The position numbers and the translations under genes were made by a program. A DNA stretch of 64,000 nucleotides. Source: Flagellimonas marinaquae. GTDB lineage: Bacteria; Bacteroidota; Bacteroidia; Flavobacteriales; Flavobacteriaceae. Below are positions 43,690 to 53,170 of this stretch, one piece after another. Location of the stretch: positions 3,325,501 to 3,389,500 of the forward strand of contig NZ_CP092415.1 of NCBI RefSeq assembly GCF_023716465.1. The letters are read 5' to 3'. The notes under the pieces are model-generated. The model was given only the letters and a program-made list of their open reading frames with translations, was not told the origin of the DNA and did no database searches. Every line of letters starts with the position of its first letter. Within the stretch, counting starts at the first letter, position 1.

Positions 43690-46122
43690 ATGAATCTTTC
43701 TCCAAAAGCCATTATCACCCATATTTGTGTTATTGCTTTATTCATTCTTGCATCACTGGTCTATTTTTATCCAGTTTTACAGGGAAAAGCTATTTATCAA
43801 TCCGATATAGCGTTGTACAAGGGCATGGCCCAGGAACGGGATGCCTACAAGGATGCCACGGGTGTGGAGTCCTATTGGACCAATAGTGCATTTGGCGGCA
43901 TGCCCACCTACCAGTTGGGAGCCAATTATCCCCATAATTATGTAAAAGAGTTAGATCGTCTGATCCGTTTTTTACCGAGACCCGCCGATTATTTATTTCT
44001 ATATTTTATAGGCTTTTACATTCTGTTGCTTTGCCTTAAGGTTGATTTTAGGTTGGCGGCACTTGGAGCCATAGCTTTTGGCTTCTCTACCTACCTGATT
44101 ATTATTCTTGGCGTGGGGCACAATGCCAAGGCACATGCTTTGGGTTATATTCCAATGGTTCTTGGCGGGGTTGTACTCGTTTTTCGAAAAAAATATATTC
44201 TAGGATTTATACTCACTGCACTGGCCATGGCACTCGAAATAAGTGCCAATCACTACCAAATGACCTATTATTTTATGCTTTTGGTACTACTAATGGGTTT
44301 GGTATATCTCATTTATGCCATTAAGGAAAAAGAACTTAAACACTTTTTTGTTTCTGTAGGAATTTTGGTTTTGGCCGTTGTTCTTTCCGTTTTTACCAAT
44401 GCCACGAGTTTGCTGGCTACAAAGGAGTATGCCGATTGGAGTACCCGTGGAAAATCCGAACTCACCATTAACCCCGATGGAAGTGAAAAAGCCGTTTCCA
44501 CAGGGTTGGACTACGATTACATTACACAATACAGTTATGGGGTAATGGAATCCCTAAATGTATTTGTACCTAGACTTTTTGGTGGTTCGGGCAGTGAGAA
44601 CCTGGGCAAGGATTCCAAAGCTTATGAATACTTGACCAATCAAGGGCTGACCCCCACCAAAGCATTGGAATTTTCGAGTGGTCTACCACTTTATTGGGGC
44701 GATCAACCCATTGTAGCAGCCCCTGCCTACGTAGGCGCAATCGTTTTCTTTTTGTTTGTGTTGGGCGGTTTTTTGGTTGATGGAAGAAAAAAATGGTGGT
44801 TATTATCGGGAGCTGTTATGGCCTTGCTCTTATCGTGGGGCAAGAACTTTCCTTTGCTCACCAATTTTATGATAGATTATTTTCCCATGTACAATAAGTT
44901 CCGGGCCGTATCCTCCATACAAGTAGTACTGGAACTCTGTTTGCCGGTGCTTGGTATTTTAGGAGTTTGGGAACTGTTTAAATCCAGCACAGGTCAAAAA
45001 GAAAAACTAAATGCTCTAAAATGGAGCTTTTTTATAACGGCTGGTTTGGGCATAGTGATATTATTGTTAAAAGGTTTCTTTGATTTTGAAGGTGCCCGGG
45101 ACGAAATGTACCGTGGATACTTTGGAGATGAGTTAATGTCCATGATCCTACGCGATCGTGAAGCTGTTTATGTTAGCGACACCATTCGTTCGTTGGTCTA
45201 TGTTCTTTTGGCCGCAGCCGCATTGTGGTTTTTTATTAAAGAGAAAATCAACAAAAACATTTTGGTATTTGCCCTTGGCGCCCTTATTCTTTTTGATTTG
45301 GTAGGAGTGGACCTTAGGTACGTGAACGAGGACGATTTTGTACGTCAGCGTCAAGTAAACCAACCGTTCCAAGCCAGTCAAATAGACCAAATGATCATGC
45401 AGGACGATTCTATTTATCGTGTTTTTGACCCTCAGGAAGGCTTAAATGGTTCACGAACCTCCTATTTTCATAAATCGATCGGTGGCTACCATGCTGCGAA
45501 ACCACGTGCACTGCAAGATCTGTTCGAGTATCATTTGTACCAGAACAACCTTCAGGTTCTTAATATGTTGAATGTTAAATATATTATCCAACAAGATGAA
45601 GAAGGCAATAGTTTTCCGGCTGTAAATCCAGATGCCAACGGCAATGCTTGGTTTGTGGATCAATTGGTGGCCGTTTCATCTGCCAACGAGGCAATCCAAA
45701 AACTGGGCGATTTTAATTCCAAGACACAGGCCGTGGTGAACACGGCGCAATATCCGGAATTGACCAAGATGCGTTACACAGCAGATTCGTTGGCAAGAAT
45801 AGATTTGGTAGATTACCGCCCCAATTACCTAAAATATACATCTAAAAACCCTAATACTGGTTTTGCCGTATTCTCCGAGATGCATTATCCATCGGGCTGG
45901 AATGCTTTTGTAGATGGTGAATTTCAGGAACATTACAAAGTAAACTATGCACTTCGCGGTATCAAGGTACCCGCTGGTGAGCACGAAATCGAATTGAAGT
46001 TTGAGCCCGAAGTGGTGGAAACTGGTAGTCAGATCAGCTTGATGGCCAACATCCTGCTTGGCATAATTATAGTTGGGGGACTGGGCTTTACATTGTTCTC
46101 GCGTAAAAAGGAAGAGGCCTAA
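43690..46122 (+). CDS. YfhO-family membrane protein
   Basis: 810 aa from ATG 43690; the frame continues up to a TTG at 43669 but the ATG gives a clean start before the first helix. About 13 membrane spans and a large extracytoplasmic C-terminal region, with one more helix at the end (ANILLGIIIVGGLGFTLF). YfhO proteins are linked to glycosylation of lipoteichoic acid or other envelope glycans in Firmicutes. In Bacteroidota the partner glycan is unknown. The stop overlaps the next start by one base. Confidence 0.88.
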   Translation: MNLSPKAIITHICVIALFILASLVYFYPVLQGKAIYQSDIALYKGMAQERDAYKDATGVESYWTNSAFGGMPTYQLGANYPHNYVKELDRLIRFLPRPADYLFLYFIGFYILLLCLKVDFRLAALGAIAFGFSTYLIIILGVGHNAKAHALGYIPMVLGGVVLVFRKKYILGFILTALAMALEISANHYQMTYYFMLLVLLMGLVYLIYAIKEKELKHFFVSVGILVLAVVLSVFTNATSLLATKEYADWSTRGKSELTINPDGSEKAVSTGLDYDYITQYSYGVMESLNVFVPRLFGGSGSENLGKDSKAYEYLTNQGLTPTKALEFSSGLPLYWGDQPIVAAPAYVGAIVFFLFVLGGFLVDGRKKWWLLSGAVMALLLSWGKNFPLLTNFMIDYFPMYNKFRAVSSIQVVLELCLPVLGILGVWELFKSSTGQKEKLNALKWSFFITAGLGIVILLLKGFFDFEGARDEMYRGYFGDELMSMILRDREAVYVSDTIRSLVYVLLAAAALWFFIKEKINKNILVFALGALILFDLVGVDLRYVNEDDFVRQRQVNQPFQASQIDQMIMQDDSIYRVFDPQEGLNGSRTSYFHKSIGGYHAAKPRALQDLFEYHLYQNNLQVLNMLNVKYIIQQDEEGNSFPAVNPDANGNAWFVDQLVAVSSANEAIQKLGDFNSKTQAVVNTAQYPELTKMRYTADSLARIDLVDYRPNYLKYTSKNPNTGFAVFSEMHYPSGWNAFVDGEFQEHYKVNYALRGIKVPAGEHEIELKFEPEVVETGSQISLMANILLGIIIVGGLGFTLFSRKKEEA

Positions 46123-47390
46123 TGCGAAAAATTTTGGTCATAGCGTATTATTGGCCTCCGGCGGGCGGACCAGGTGTACAGCGATGGCTCAAATTTGTAA
46201 AATACTTGCCCGAACTTGGGTTGGACCCCATCGTTTATGTTCCGGAGAACCCCAGCTATCCGATAATCGATAACAAGCTGGTGAACGAAGTTCCAAGTTC
46301 CATCCGAATACTGAAACGTCCGATAAAAGAGCCCTACGGTTGGGCCTCAATATTGTCCAAAAAGAAAACAAGGACCATAAGTTCTGGAATTATAAAGGAG
46401 AAAGATCCATCTTTTATTGAGAAGGTGCTGCTTTGGATTCGCGGTAACTTTTTTATTCCTGATGCGAGGAAACTTTGGGTAAAACCATCCATTTCTTATT
46501 TGGCGAAGGTAATCGCGGACGAGGGCATAACCACTATTGTCACAACAGGGCCACCGCACAGTTTACATTTGATCGGACTTGGACTCAAAAAAAAGTACAA
46601 TATCCAATGGGTTGCCGACTTTAGAGACCCATGGACCTCTATTGGGTACCACAAAAGTTTACGGCTCACCAATTATGCCCATTTAAAACATAAGGCACTG
46701 GAAAAAAGCGTTCTTTTACGAGCAGATAAGATCGTGGTAACAAGCAAAACCACAAAATTGGAATTTGAGGCCATAACTCCCAAGCCCATTAAAGTGATCA
46801 CCAATGGTTTTGATGATGAATTGCCATTGGTTGCCTTGGATAAAAAGTTTACCATTTCACATATTGGTTCGTTGTTGACAGGCAGAAACCCTTTAGGTTT
46901 TTGGAAAGCTGTACAGGAACTGTTGTCTGAAAATGAATTGTTTAAAGACGCTTTACATATCCAACTGGCAGGTGTAGTGGGGGAGGAAGTGCTACAATCC
47001 ATTAAGGATTTTGGACTTACCGACTATGTGGAACAATTGGGCTATCTTCCACACGATAAGGTTTTGGAAACCCAGCAAAAGTCACAATTGCTATTGCTGT
47101 TGGAGATTGATTCCAAAGAAACCAAAGGTATTATTCCAGGAAAACTGTTCGAATATTTGAATGCCAAGCGACCTATTTTGGCCATAGGACCACAAGGCTG
47201 GGAGGCGGGTGCTATGGTCGTGGACCATAAAGCGGGAACGTTCTGTTTGCATAATAATGTAGCGACTTTAAAAACTGTACTTTTGGAGGCATTCCATCAG
47301 TACGAAAAAGGAACTTTAAGTTGTAATTCAGAAGGAGTGGAGCAATATCACAGACGGGCGTTAACGGAATCTTTGGCTAAATTTATCTAA
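46122..47390 (+). CDS. Glycosyltransferase family 4
   Basis: 422-aa GT-B glycosyltransferase. N-terminal domain begins YYWPPAGGPGVQRWLKFVKYL, a family-typical acceptor loop. The C-terminal domain has the donor-binding GIIPGKLFEYLNAKRPILAI segment with the conserved Glu. Probably adds a sugar during surface polysaccharide assembly at the cytoplasmic face. ATGA overlap with YfhO and with the flippase gene implies translational coupling. Confidence 0.9.
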   Translation: MRKILVIAYYWPPAGGPGVQRWLKFVKYLPELGLDPIVYVPENPSYPIIDNKLVNEVPSSIRILKRPIKEPYGWASILSKKKTRTISSGIIKEKDPSFIEKVLLWIRGNFFIPDARKLWVKPSISYLAKVIADEGITTIVTTGPPHSLHLIGLGLKKKYNIQWVADFRDPWTSIGYHKSLRLTNYAHLKHKALEKSVLLRADKIVVTSKTTKLEFEAITPKPIKVITNGFDDELPLVALDKKFTISHIGSLLTGRNPLGFWKAVQELLSENELFKDALHIQLAGVVGEEVLQSIKDFGLTDYVEQLGYLPHDKVLETQQKSQLLLLLEIDSKETKGIIPGKLFEYLNAKRPILAIGPQGWEAGAMVVDHKAGTFCLHNNVATLKTVLLEAFHQYEKGTLSCNSEGVEQYHRRALTESLAKFI

Positions 47391-48856
47391 TGGGCGTTGT
47401 TCTTAAGCAATCCATACAAAATACAGTAGTAACGTATCTGGGGTTCTTTTTTGGAGCTATTAATACGTTGTTTCTGTATACCAAAATACTGCCGGACAAA
47501 TATTACGGCCTGGTAACCTTTATTTTGGCTTCGGGAGCCATATTAATGCCGCTAATGGCATTTGGGGTGCACAATACCATGATCAAGTTTTATAGCAATC
47601 ATCAAGAGACCGAAAAAGATGGTTTTTTTACCTTGATGTTGTTGGTTCCGCTGCTCGGGGTAGTTCCCGTTGCCTTGGTCGGCTTGATTTGGTACAATCC
47701 CATTGGCGATTGGGTGTCCCAAGTAAACCCTATGGTAAAGGATTATCTGTGGTATGTCTTTTTTGTGGGACTAGCGATGGGCTATTTTGAAGTATTTTAC
47801 TCCTGGACCAAGGTGCATCTAAAGTCGGTTTTCGGAAACTTTATGAAGGAGGTTTTTGCCAGGGTAGGGGTGTCCCTTTTGCTTGTCCTGTTTTATTTTG
47901 ATGTGATCTCATTGGATATGTTCTTCAAATGTTTAGTAGGATTGTATCTATTGCGGACACTGATCATTAAAATGTATGCTTTTTCCCTTCGGATGCCCAA
48001 GTTTAGTTTTAAGTTTCCGAACTATACCAAAGAAATCCTGTCCTATTCTTTTTTAATTATTTTGGGAGGATCTGCATCCCTGGTTTTGTTGGAAATAGAC
48101 AAAGTGATGCTGAATCAGTTCATCAGTATAGAAAATGTGGCGTATTATGGAGTGTCCGTTTATATCGCTACTGTGATTATTGTACCGTCTCGTGCCATGC
48201 ACCAGATTACTTATCCATTAACAGCAGAGCTGTTGAATACCAAAAATGAAGCTGGTCTGGATACTTTGTACAAAAAAACCTCACTAACACTGTTCATTGC
48301 TTCGGGCATCTTGTTCGTTTTGATTATTTTAAACCTCAACGACTTATATTTAATGCTTCCCGAAAATTATAGAAATGGCTTCACCATTGTGTTCTTGATC
48401 GGTTTGGCCAAAGTTATGGATTCACTTTTGGGAAACATAAATTCTATCTTGTACAACTCTAAATACTATAAAACGGTGTTGGTGTTCGGGGTCTGTTTGG
48501 CTGCCTTGACCATTTTGCTCAACTTTTTGTTGATTCCCAAATTAGGCATGGAAGGGGCTGCATGGGCCAGTTTTGTCTCTATTTTTATCTTTAATCTGGT
48601 AAAATTGGTTTTTGTGAAGCTGAAATTTGGCATTTTGCCTTTTACCTCGGCGACATTTAAGGTTTTTTCGACCTTGGTCTTATTGATTGTACTGTTCGAT
48701 TTTGTGCAGTTTCAATTTCATCCGTTAATAAATATTGGTTTAAAATCCATATTGGTATCTGTAATGTACTTAGGTATTTTGTACCGTTTTAATATTTCTG
48801 AAGATGTATCCGGAATATTGTCCAAATGGCTCAAAAAAATACCCCGTAGCGAATAA
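47390..48856 (+). CDS. Polysaccharide flippase (Wzx/MATE-like)
   Basis: 488 aa with about 12-14 hydrophobic spans, of the oligosaccharide flippase/MVF superfamily. It should move lipid-linked glycans across the inner membrane. It starts on the last base of the GT4 stop codon. It ends the four-gene operon; a stem-loop overlaps its end. Confidence 0.88.
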   Translation: MGVVLKQSIQNTVVTYLGFFFGAINTLFLYTKILPDKYYGLVTFILASGAILMPLMAFGVHNTMIKFYSNHQETEKDGFFTLMLLVPLLGVVPVALVGLIWYNPIGDWVSQVNPMVKDYLWYVFFVGLAMGYFEVFYSWTKVHLKSVFGNFMKEVFARVGVSLLLVLFYFDVISLDMFFKCLVGLYLLRTLIIKMYAFSLRMPKFSFKFPNYTKEILSYSFLIILGGSASLVLLEIDKVMLNQFISIENVAYYGVSVYIATVIIVPSRAMHQITYPLTAELLNTKNEAGLDTLYKKTSLTLFIASGILFVLIILNLNDLYLMLPENYRNGFTIVFLIGLAKVMDSLLGNINSILYNSKYYKTVLVFGVCLAALTILLNFLLIPKLGMEGAAWASFVSIFIFNLVKLVFVKLKFGILPFTSATFKVFSTLVLLIVLFDFVQFQFHPLINIGLKSILVSVMYLGILYRFNISEDVSGILSKWLKKIPRSE

Positions 48857-48870
48857 ATTCAGCTACGGGG
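48842..48870 (-). terminator. Stem-loop terminator for the minus-strand gene
   Basis: Stem CCCCGTAGC / GCTACGGGG with a GAATAAATTCA loop. On the minus strand it is followed by TATTTTTTT, so it best serves the 48900 gene; it overlaps the final codons of the flippase gene. Confidence 0.75.
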
Positions 48871-48899
48871 CATACAACTAACCAACCTAAAAAATCTTT

Positions 48900-50111
48900 C
48901 TAATTGTTACTTCTTGAAGATCTCGAGGACCTTGAAGCACTTGTATTACTTTTTCTATTGCCAGAACTTCGGCTTACCGTTGCTCTTGAACTACTTTTTC
49001 TGCTCACAGTGCTTTTCTTGACTCTAGGCCTTGCACTTTTGGACACTGTTCTGCGTGTAGAGTTGCCTTTGTTCAGCGTTGTTCTATTGGAAGACCTTGC
49101 TACCGATTGAGGCTTTTTATATGTACTACTACTTGTGCGTTTTACAGTGGTCCCTCGTGAGTTACTGGTCACTTTTCTTGTGCTCACGGTTCTCTTGTTC
49201 GGAGTTCGAGTGACCTTTGTATTGGTGGTCAAAGTTCTACTTGATCGACCAACGTTGTTGGATTTTCTGTAATTATTGCTACTGGAACTCCTTGAAGCCA
49301 CCGTATTTCTTTTTACGGAATTGCTGGAACGGTTTGCTGTTGAGTATCCTCTTCTTGAGGAATTTTTGGATACCGTTGCATTGCTTCTTCCATAATCGGC
49401 CCTTCTGGCGCTATTGTCCCTTACAGAAACTCTTCTGTCATTTCTATAGATTTTGTCCCTTCTATACCTGTTATCATTTCTATAGACTTTGCCAACTCTT
49501 GCATAAGCACGTCTTGTATTGTATCTATAAGGTGTATAATATGTATATCGAACAGGTCTGTAATACCTTCTGTACGGTCTAGCGTATACGTTGCAAAAAC
49601 CAACGGTCGGTCTTATAAAATATCTGTGAAAAGGTCTGTACACATATCTTCGATTATATACATTGATAAACCCTGTGTAGTGACTAAAAACTCCACCATT
49701 ATAGTAAACATGTAGGCCACCAATTCTCCGTACCCTACCATTGTTGTACCATATATCAACATTTCCTATTTGTGATACACGGCCATAGTAATCGTAAAAA
49801 ATAGGGGTATTCTCTACTTGAATTACAGCACCGTAATCATCGTACTGAACAAATGGATTGTAGTTATATCCGGAGTTAAAAGTGATACCGACATTGCCAA
49901 TTCTAGCTCCTACGCCAACATTTACCCTGTTGTCCATATAGAAATCGAACTCACCATCGGGATAAACGGAAAAAGTAACCCCATCTTCTATAAAGATGAA
50001 AGAATTTCCATATCGATAATTAGGTGCGGTAACCGTTGTATTTGTTGTTTCTGCCTGGATACTTGGTATTCCAAAAACAACCGCTGCTATAATGAGTACT
50101 AACTTTTTCAT
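48900..50111 (-). CDS. Secreted basic Ser/Arg/Lys-rich protein
   Basis: 403 aa from ATG 50111 (an upstream in-frame ATG would bury the signal). Signal peptide ~1-20 (ending IQAE). Residues ~30-150 hold short beta repeats with YPDGEFDFYMDN and NVDIWYNNGRVRRIGGLHVYY, a pattern seen in other Flavobacteria. From ~165 onward it becomes Tyr/Arg-rich. The last ~200 residues are almost only Ser, Arg, Thr, Lys and Asn in irregular repeats. Function unknown; the basic tail could bind nucleic acid or acidic polysaccharide. Confidence 0.75.
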   Translation of the reverse strand: MKKLVLIIAAVVFGIPSIQAETTNTTVTAPNYRYGNSFIFIEDGVTFSVYPDGEFDFYMDNRVNVGVGARIGNVGITFNSGYNYNPFVQYDDYGAVIQVENTPIFYDYYGRVSQIGNVDIWYNNGRVRRIGGLHVYYNGGVFSHYTGFINVYNRRYVYRPFHRYFIRPTVGFCNVYARPYRRYYRPVRYTYYTPYRYNTRRAYARVGKVYRNDNRYRRDKIYRNDRRVSVRDNSARRADYGRSNATVSKNSSRRGYSTANRSSNSVKRNTVASRSSSSNNYRKSNNVGRSSRTLTTNTKVTRTPNKRTVSTRKVTSNSRGTTVKRTSSSTYKKPQSVARSSNRTTLNKGNSTRRTVSKSARPRVKKSTVSRKSSSRATVSRSSGNRKSNTSASRSSRSSRSNN

Positions 50112-50218
50112 ACTACAAGGTTTTAAGTTCCAGATGCAAATATTTACATCCACCCTTGTAAGAGCAATCAGCGTGCCAAAAAATATAACCAACTGATATA
50201 CAGCATGTAAATAATTAT

Positions 50219-52156
50219 TTATTTAATAATAAACATTGATCTTCGGTTAAGTTGATGTTGCTCATCGGTACACTCGACTCCATTGGAACATTCGTTTAAC
50301 AACTGTGTTTCTCCATATCCTTTTGCGGTAAGCCTACTTCTACTAATACCTTTCTTTACAAACCAATTTAAGGTGGATTGTGCCCTTCTAGAAGACAATT
50401 TCATGTTGAAAGAGCTACTAGATCTTGAATCAGTATGGGATTCTATATGGATTTTTAACTGAGGGTATTGCTTTAATGCTTGTAATATTTTGGCCAACTC
50501 CACTTCTGCATCCTTTCTTATGTAATGCTTACCATAGTCAAAGTATATAGGCAAAAGATTTAATCTACACCCAAGGTCATCCACTGCACAGTCCGGTGGA
50601 GTAAGTTCCAGGTTCAGTTCCACGGTTTTTGAACCTCTGGGAGTCTTGATATTTTTTTCCGTGGGTGTATATTCCCTAGTATTGTTTTCAGCCCTAACGG
50701 AATATTGTTTGCCACAATCCACCAAATTTTCAAACGTGTATCTCCCTTTTTTATCGGTTTTTGTTTGTGAAACTACATTATTGTTTTCATCTAATAAGGT
50801 AACTTTTGAATTGCTCAATGGTTGGGTTGTGTTTGCATCCGAAACCAGTCCTTCAATATTTATTACACCACATTTTTCCCAAACTCTATAGATATCATCA
50901 GAAATGCTACCTTCATCCCCGTCTCTATTGGATGAAACATATCCCACTTGTTTTTCCTCGTTGATAATAAAACCAAAATCATCCTTGTTCGAGTTTATGG
51001 GCTGTTTTAGGTTCGTAACTTTTATAAACTCGCCTTCACTGTCCAGCGAAACAGCAAAAACGTCCAATCCACCCAAGCCTAAATGCCCATCGCTGGAAAA
51101 ATAAAGGACATTGCTCTTGCTGACATAGGGAAAAGTCTCCCGCGCTTCTGTGTTAATTTCTGGCCCAAGGTTAATAGGGGTCCCATAGTTTTTTGATTCA
51201 CTGATTTTTACATACCAAATATCAGATTCACCCAATGTTCCTTTCATGTTGGATGAAAAGTACAAGCGAGTTTCATCTGGACTCAATGCAGGGTGTGCTA
51301 CAGAGTATGAATCACTATTAAAAGGCAATTCTTCGACATTGCTCCACAGCCCTTCATCATTTTTTTCCGCTCTATAAATTTTAAGCGTTACAATTTTTTC
51401 TTTGTTCTTCTTTTTCTTACCGTTTATATAGTTGTTTCGGGTAAAGTACATGGTATTACCGTCTTTGGTGAAAGCGGCGGTTGTTTCATGATATGGCGAA
51501 TTTATTTCTCCCTTGATAGGTTTAGGGTTTGCGATTTCCCAGTCATCGGTAATTTCGGCCTCATACAAATCAACATAGGGTAATCCAGACCAATTATGAA
51601 CTTTAGAGCCTTCTGTTTCTTGGGAAGAAGAGGCATATACAAGCTTGTCCATAAAAAAAGATGGGCCAAAATCTGAACTGGACAATAGTTTTGTAATGTT
51701 ATCCACTTCAAATTTTTTGGATTGAAAATCCACTAAGCTATCCAGAGCGGAATACTCGTTCGCATATATTTCAGCGATTCTGGTGGTTGCTGATTTTTCG
51801 GCAAATTTGCCCATTACCTTTTTCGATTCTTGATATTCCCCAATACTTTTTAAGCTCTGTGCAGTTCTATAATAATAGACAGCTTCCATCTCATCGGAGT
51901 ATTTTTTTATCAACTCTTTATACCATTTTACAGCATTGGCATAATCACTATTAAAATAGTACGTGTCTCCTAACTTTTTATAGACTTGGACCGATTCATA
52001 TCCATCTTCTACAACTTTAAGGTATATTTCCCTCGCATTGATGAAATCGTAGGTATCAAATTCTTTGTTTGCTTTTTTGATTATGCTCGACTGTGCGTTC
52101 ATTGCACAGGTAAAACAAATAAATAAGGAGAGTAGGAAGTATTTTTGGGGTAACAT
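50219..52156 (-). CDS. TPR-PD40-OmpA protein, PorE-like
   Basis: 645 aa. Signal peptide (~1-21, MNAQ), TPR-like helices (~25-150), PD40/WD40-like beta-propeller repeats (~190-430, e.g. SPDETRLYFSSN), a carboxypeptidase-regulatory beta domain (~435-520) and a C-terminal OmpA domain (~535-645) with HIESHTDSRSSSSFNMKLS for peptidoglycan binding. This four-domain order is that of PorE, a type IX secretion component linking to peptidoglycan. It lies in an adhesin/PorP cluster, so an accessory or cluster-specific PorE paralogue is likely. Confidence 0.88.
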   Translation of the reverse strand: MLPQKYFLLSLFICFTCAMNAQSSIIKKANKEFDTYDFINAREIYLKVVEDGYESVQVYKKLGDTYYFNSDYANAVKWYKELIKKYSDEMEAVYYYRTAQSLKSIGEYQESKKVMGKFAEKSATTRIAEIYANEYSALDSLVDFQSKKFEVDNITKLLSSSDFGPSFFMDKLVYASSSQETEGSKVHNWSGLPYVDLYEAEITDDWEIANPKPIKGEINSPYHETTAAFTKDGNTMYFTRNNYINGKKKKNKEKIVTLKIYRAEKNDEGLWSNVEELPFNSDSYSVAHPALSPDETRLYFSSNMKGTLGESDIWYVKISESKNYGTPINLGPEINTEARETFPYVSKSNVLYFSSDGHLGLGGLDVFAVSLDSEGEFIKVTNLKQPINSNKDDFGFIINEEKQVGYVSSNRDGDEGSISDDIYRVWEKCGVINIEGLVSDANTTQPLSNSKVTLLDENNNVVSQTKTDKKGRYTFENLVDCGKQYSVRAENNTREYTPTEKNIKTPRGSKTVELNLELTPPDCAVDDLGCRLNLLPIYFDYGKHYIRKDAEVELAKILQALKQYPQLKIHIESHTDSRSSSSFNMKLSSRRAQSTLNWFVKKGISRSRLTAKGYGETQLLNECSNGVECTDEQHQLNRRSMFIIK

Positions 52157-52166
52157 ATGCTGTGTA

Positions 52167-53147
52167 TTAAAAAAATCTTGGGGCTACTATTTTTTCCGCT
52201 TTGTTAAAGATGTCGAATCGAAGAAAAACTTCATAAGAGCCGTTGCTATAATCTTCAATTGCTGTTGATTGGTAATCATATCCTACACCTGCAAAGATGC
52301 TGTCCGAAATTTGAAATCCCAATAATGCACTTATAGACGCGTTCCATCTATACGATGCCCCAACGACAAACTTTTCCTTGAACATAAAATTGGCCGATAA
52401 ATCCCATTGAAGGGGAGCACCATCTACCATTCTCCAAAGGGTTGCTGGTTTTAATTTTAGATTGGGATTCAGGTCGAATACATAGCCGGCAATAAAAAAA
52501 TAGTGCAACCTTTCCACCACAACACCTTCAAGGTTTTCGTCATCTAGTGATTGTTCATCAAAGTGCTGTATGGAAAGGAAATTTGGAACGGATACCCCGG
52601 CATAGAATTTTTGGGTATTGTAATAGATTCCGGCCCCCACTTGTGGTTGGATTTTGGAATCTATATTATTTTGAAAGAATGGGTCGTTGGGATTTGATAA
52701 ATTTAATTTGGAGTAATCCACGTCCAACATATCTGCTCCGACCTTCAATCCAAATGAAAGCTTGCTCACATTTCTACGGGCCAAATGAAGTGCGTAAGAA
52801 AAGTCGATTACAGCATTGGATTCAACTGCCGGGCCTATTTGATCATGAATAATCGATAGCCCTATTCCCATATTGTCATATAAACCGACAGGGAGGTTTA
52901 CCGTAAAAGTCCCGGTTTTTGGAGAACCTTCCAGGTCAACCCATTGGTAACGGCCCAACACACCAAAGCTCAATGTTTCCCTTGAACCCACATAGGCTGG
53001 ATTTATAATCTGGGTATTGTACATATATTGTGTGTATTGTGCATCTTGTTGGGCACACATCAAAAAAGTTGACCCCAGGAGGCATATATAGAAAACTATT
53101 TTTTTCACGTTTTTGTCTATTGACCTTTTTAGCAAAGGATTTGTCAT
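52167..53147 (-). CDS. Type IX secretion PorP/SprF-family membrane protein
   Basis: 326 aa. Signal peptide, then QDAQYTQYMYNTQIINPAYVGSRE, the unmistakable start of PorP/SprF proteins, and a 14-strand-like barrel ending SYEVFLRFDIF. SprF in Flavobacterium johnsoniae is needed to deliver the adhesin SprB to the surface. It sits between the giant adhesin gene and the OmpA gene, 10-23 bp from each, so it is probably the dedicated partner of that adhesin. Confidence 0.95.
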   Translation of the reverse strand: MTNPLLKRSIDKNVKKIVFYICLLGSTFLMCAQQDAQYTQYMYNTQIINPAYVGSRETLSFGVLGRYQWVDLEGSPKTGTFTVNLPVGLYDNMGIGLSIIHDQIGPAVESNAVIDFSYALHLARRNVSKLSFGLKVGADMLDVDYSKLNLSNPNDPFFQNNIDSKIQPQVGAGIYYNTQKFYAGVSVPNFLSIQHFDEQSLDDENLEGVVVERLHYFFIAGYVFDLNPNLKLKPATLWRMVDGAPLQWDLSANFMFKEKFVVGASYRWNASISALLGFQISDSIFAGVGYDYQSTAIEDYSNGSYEVFLRFDIFNKAEKIVAPRFF

Positions 53148-53170
53148 CTTTAAAAGTTGATATGGGTATT

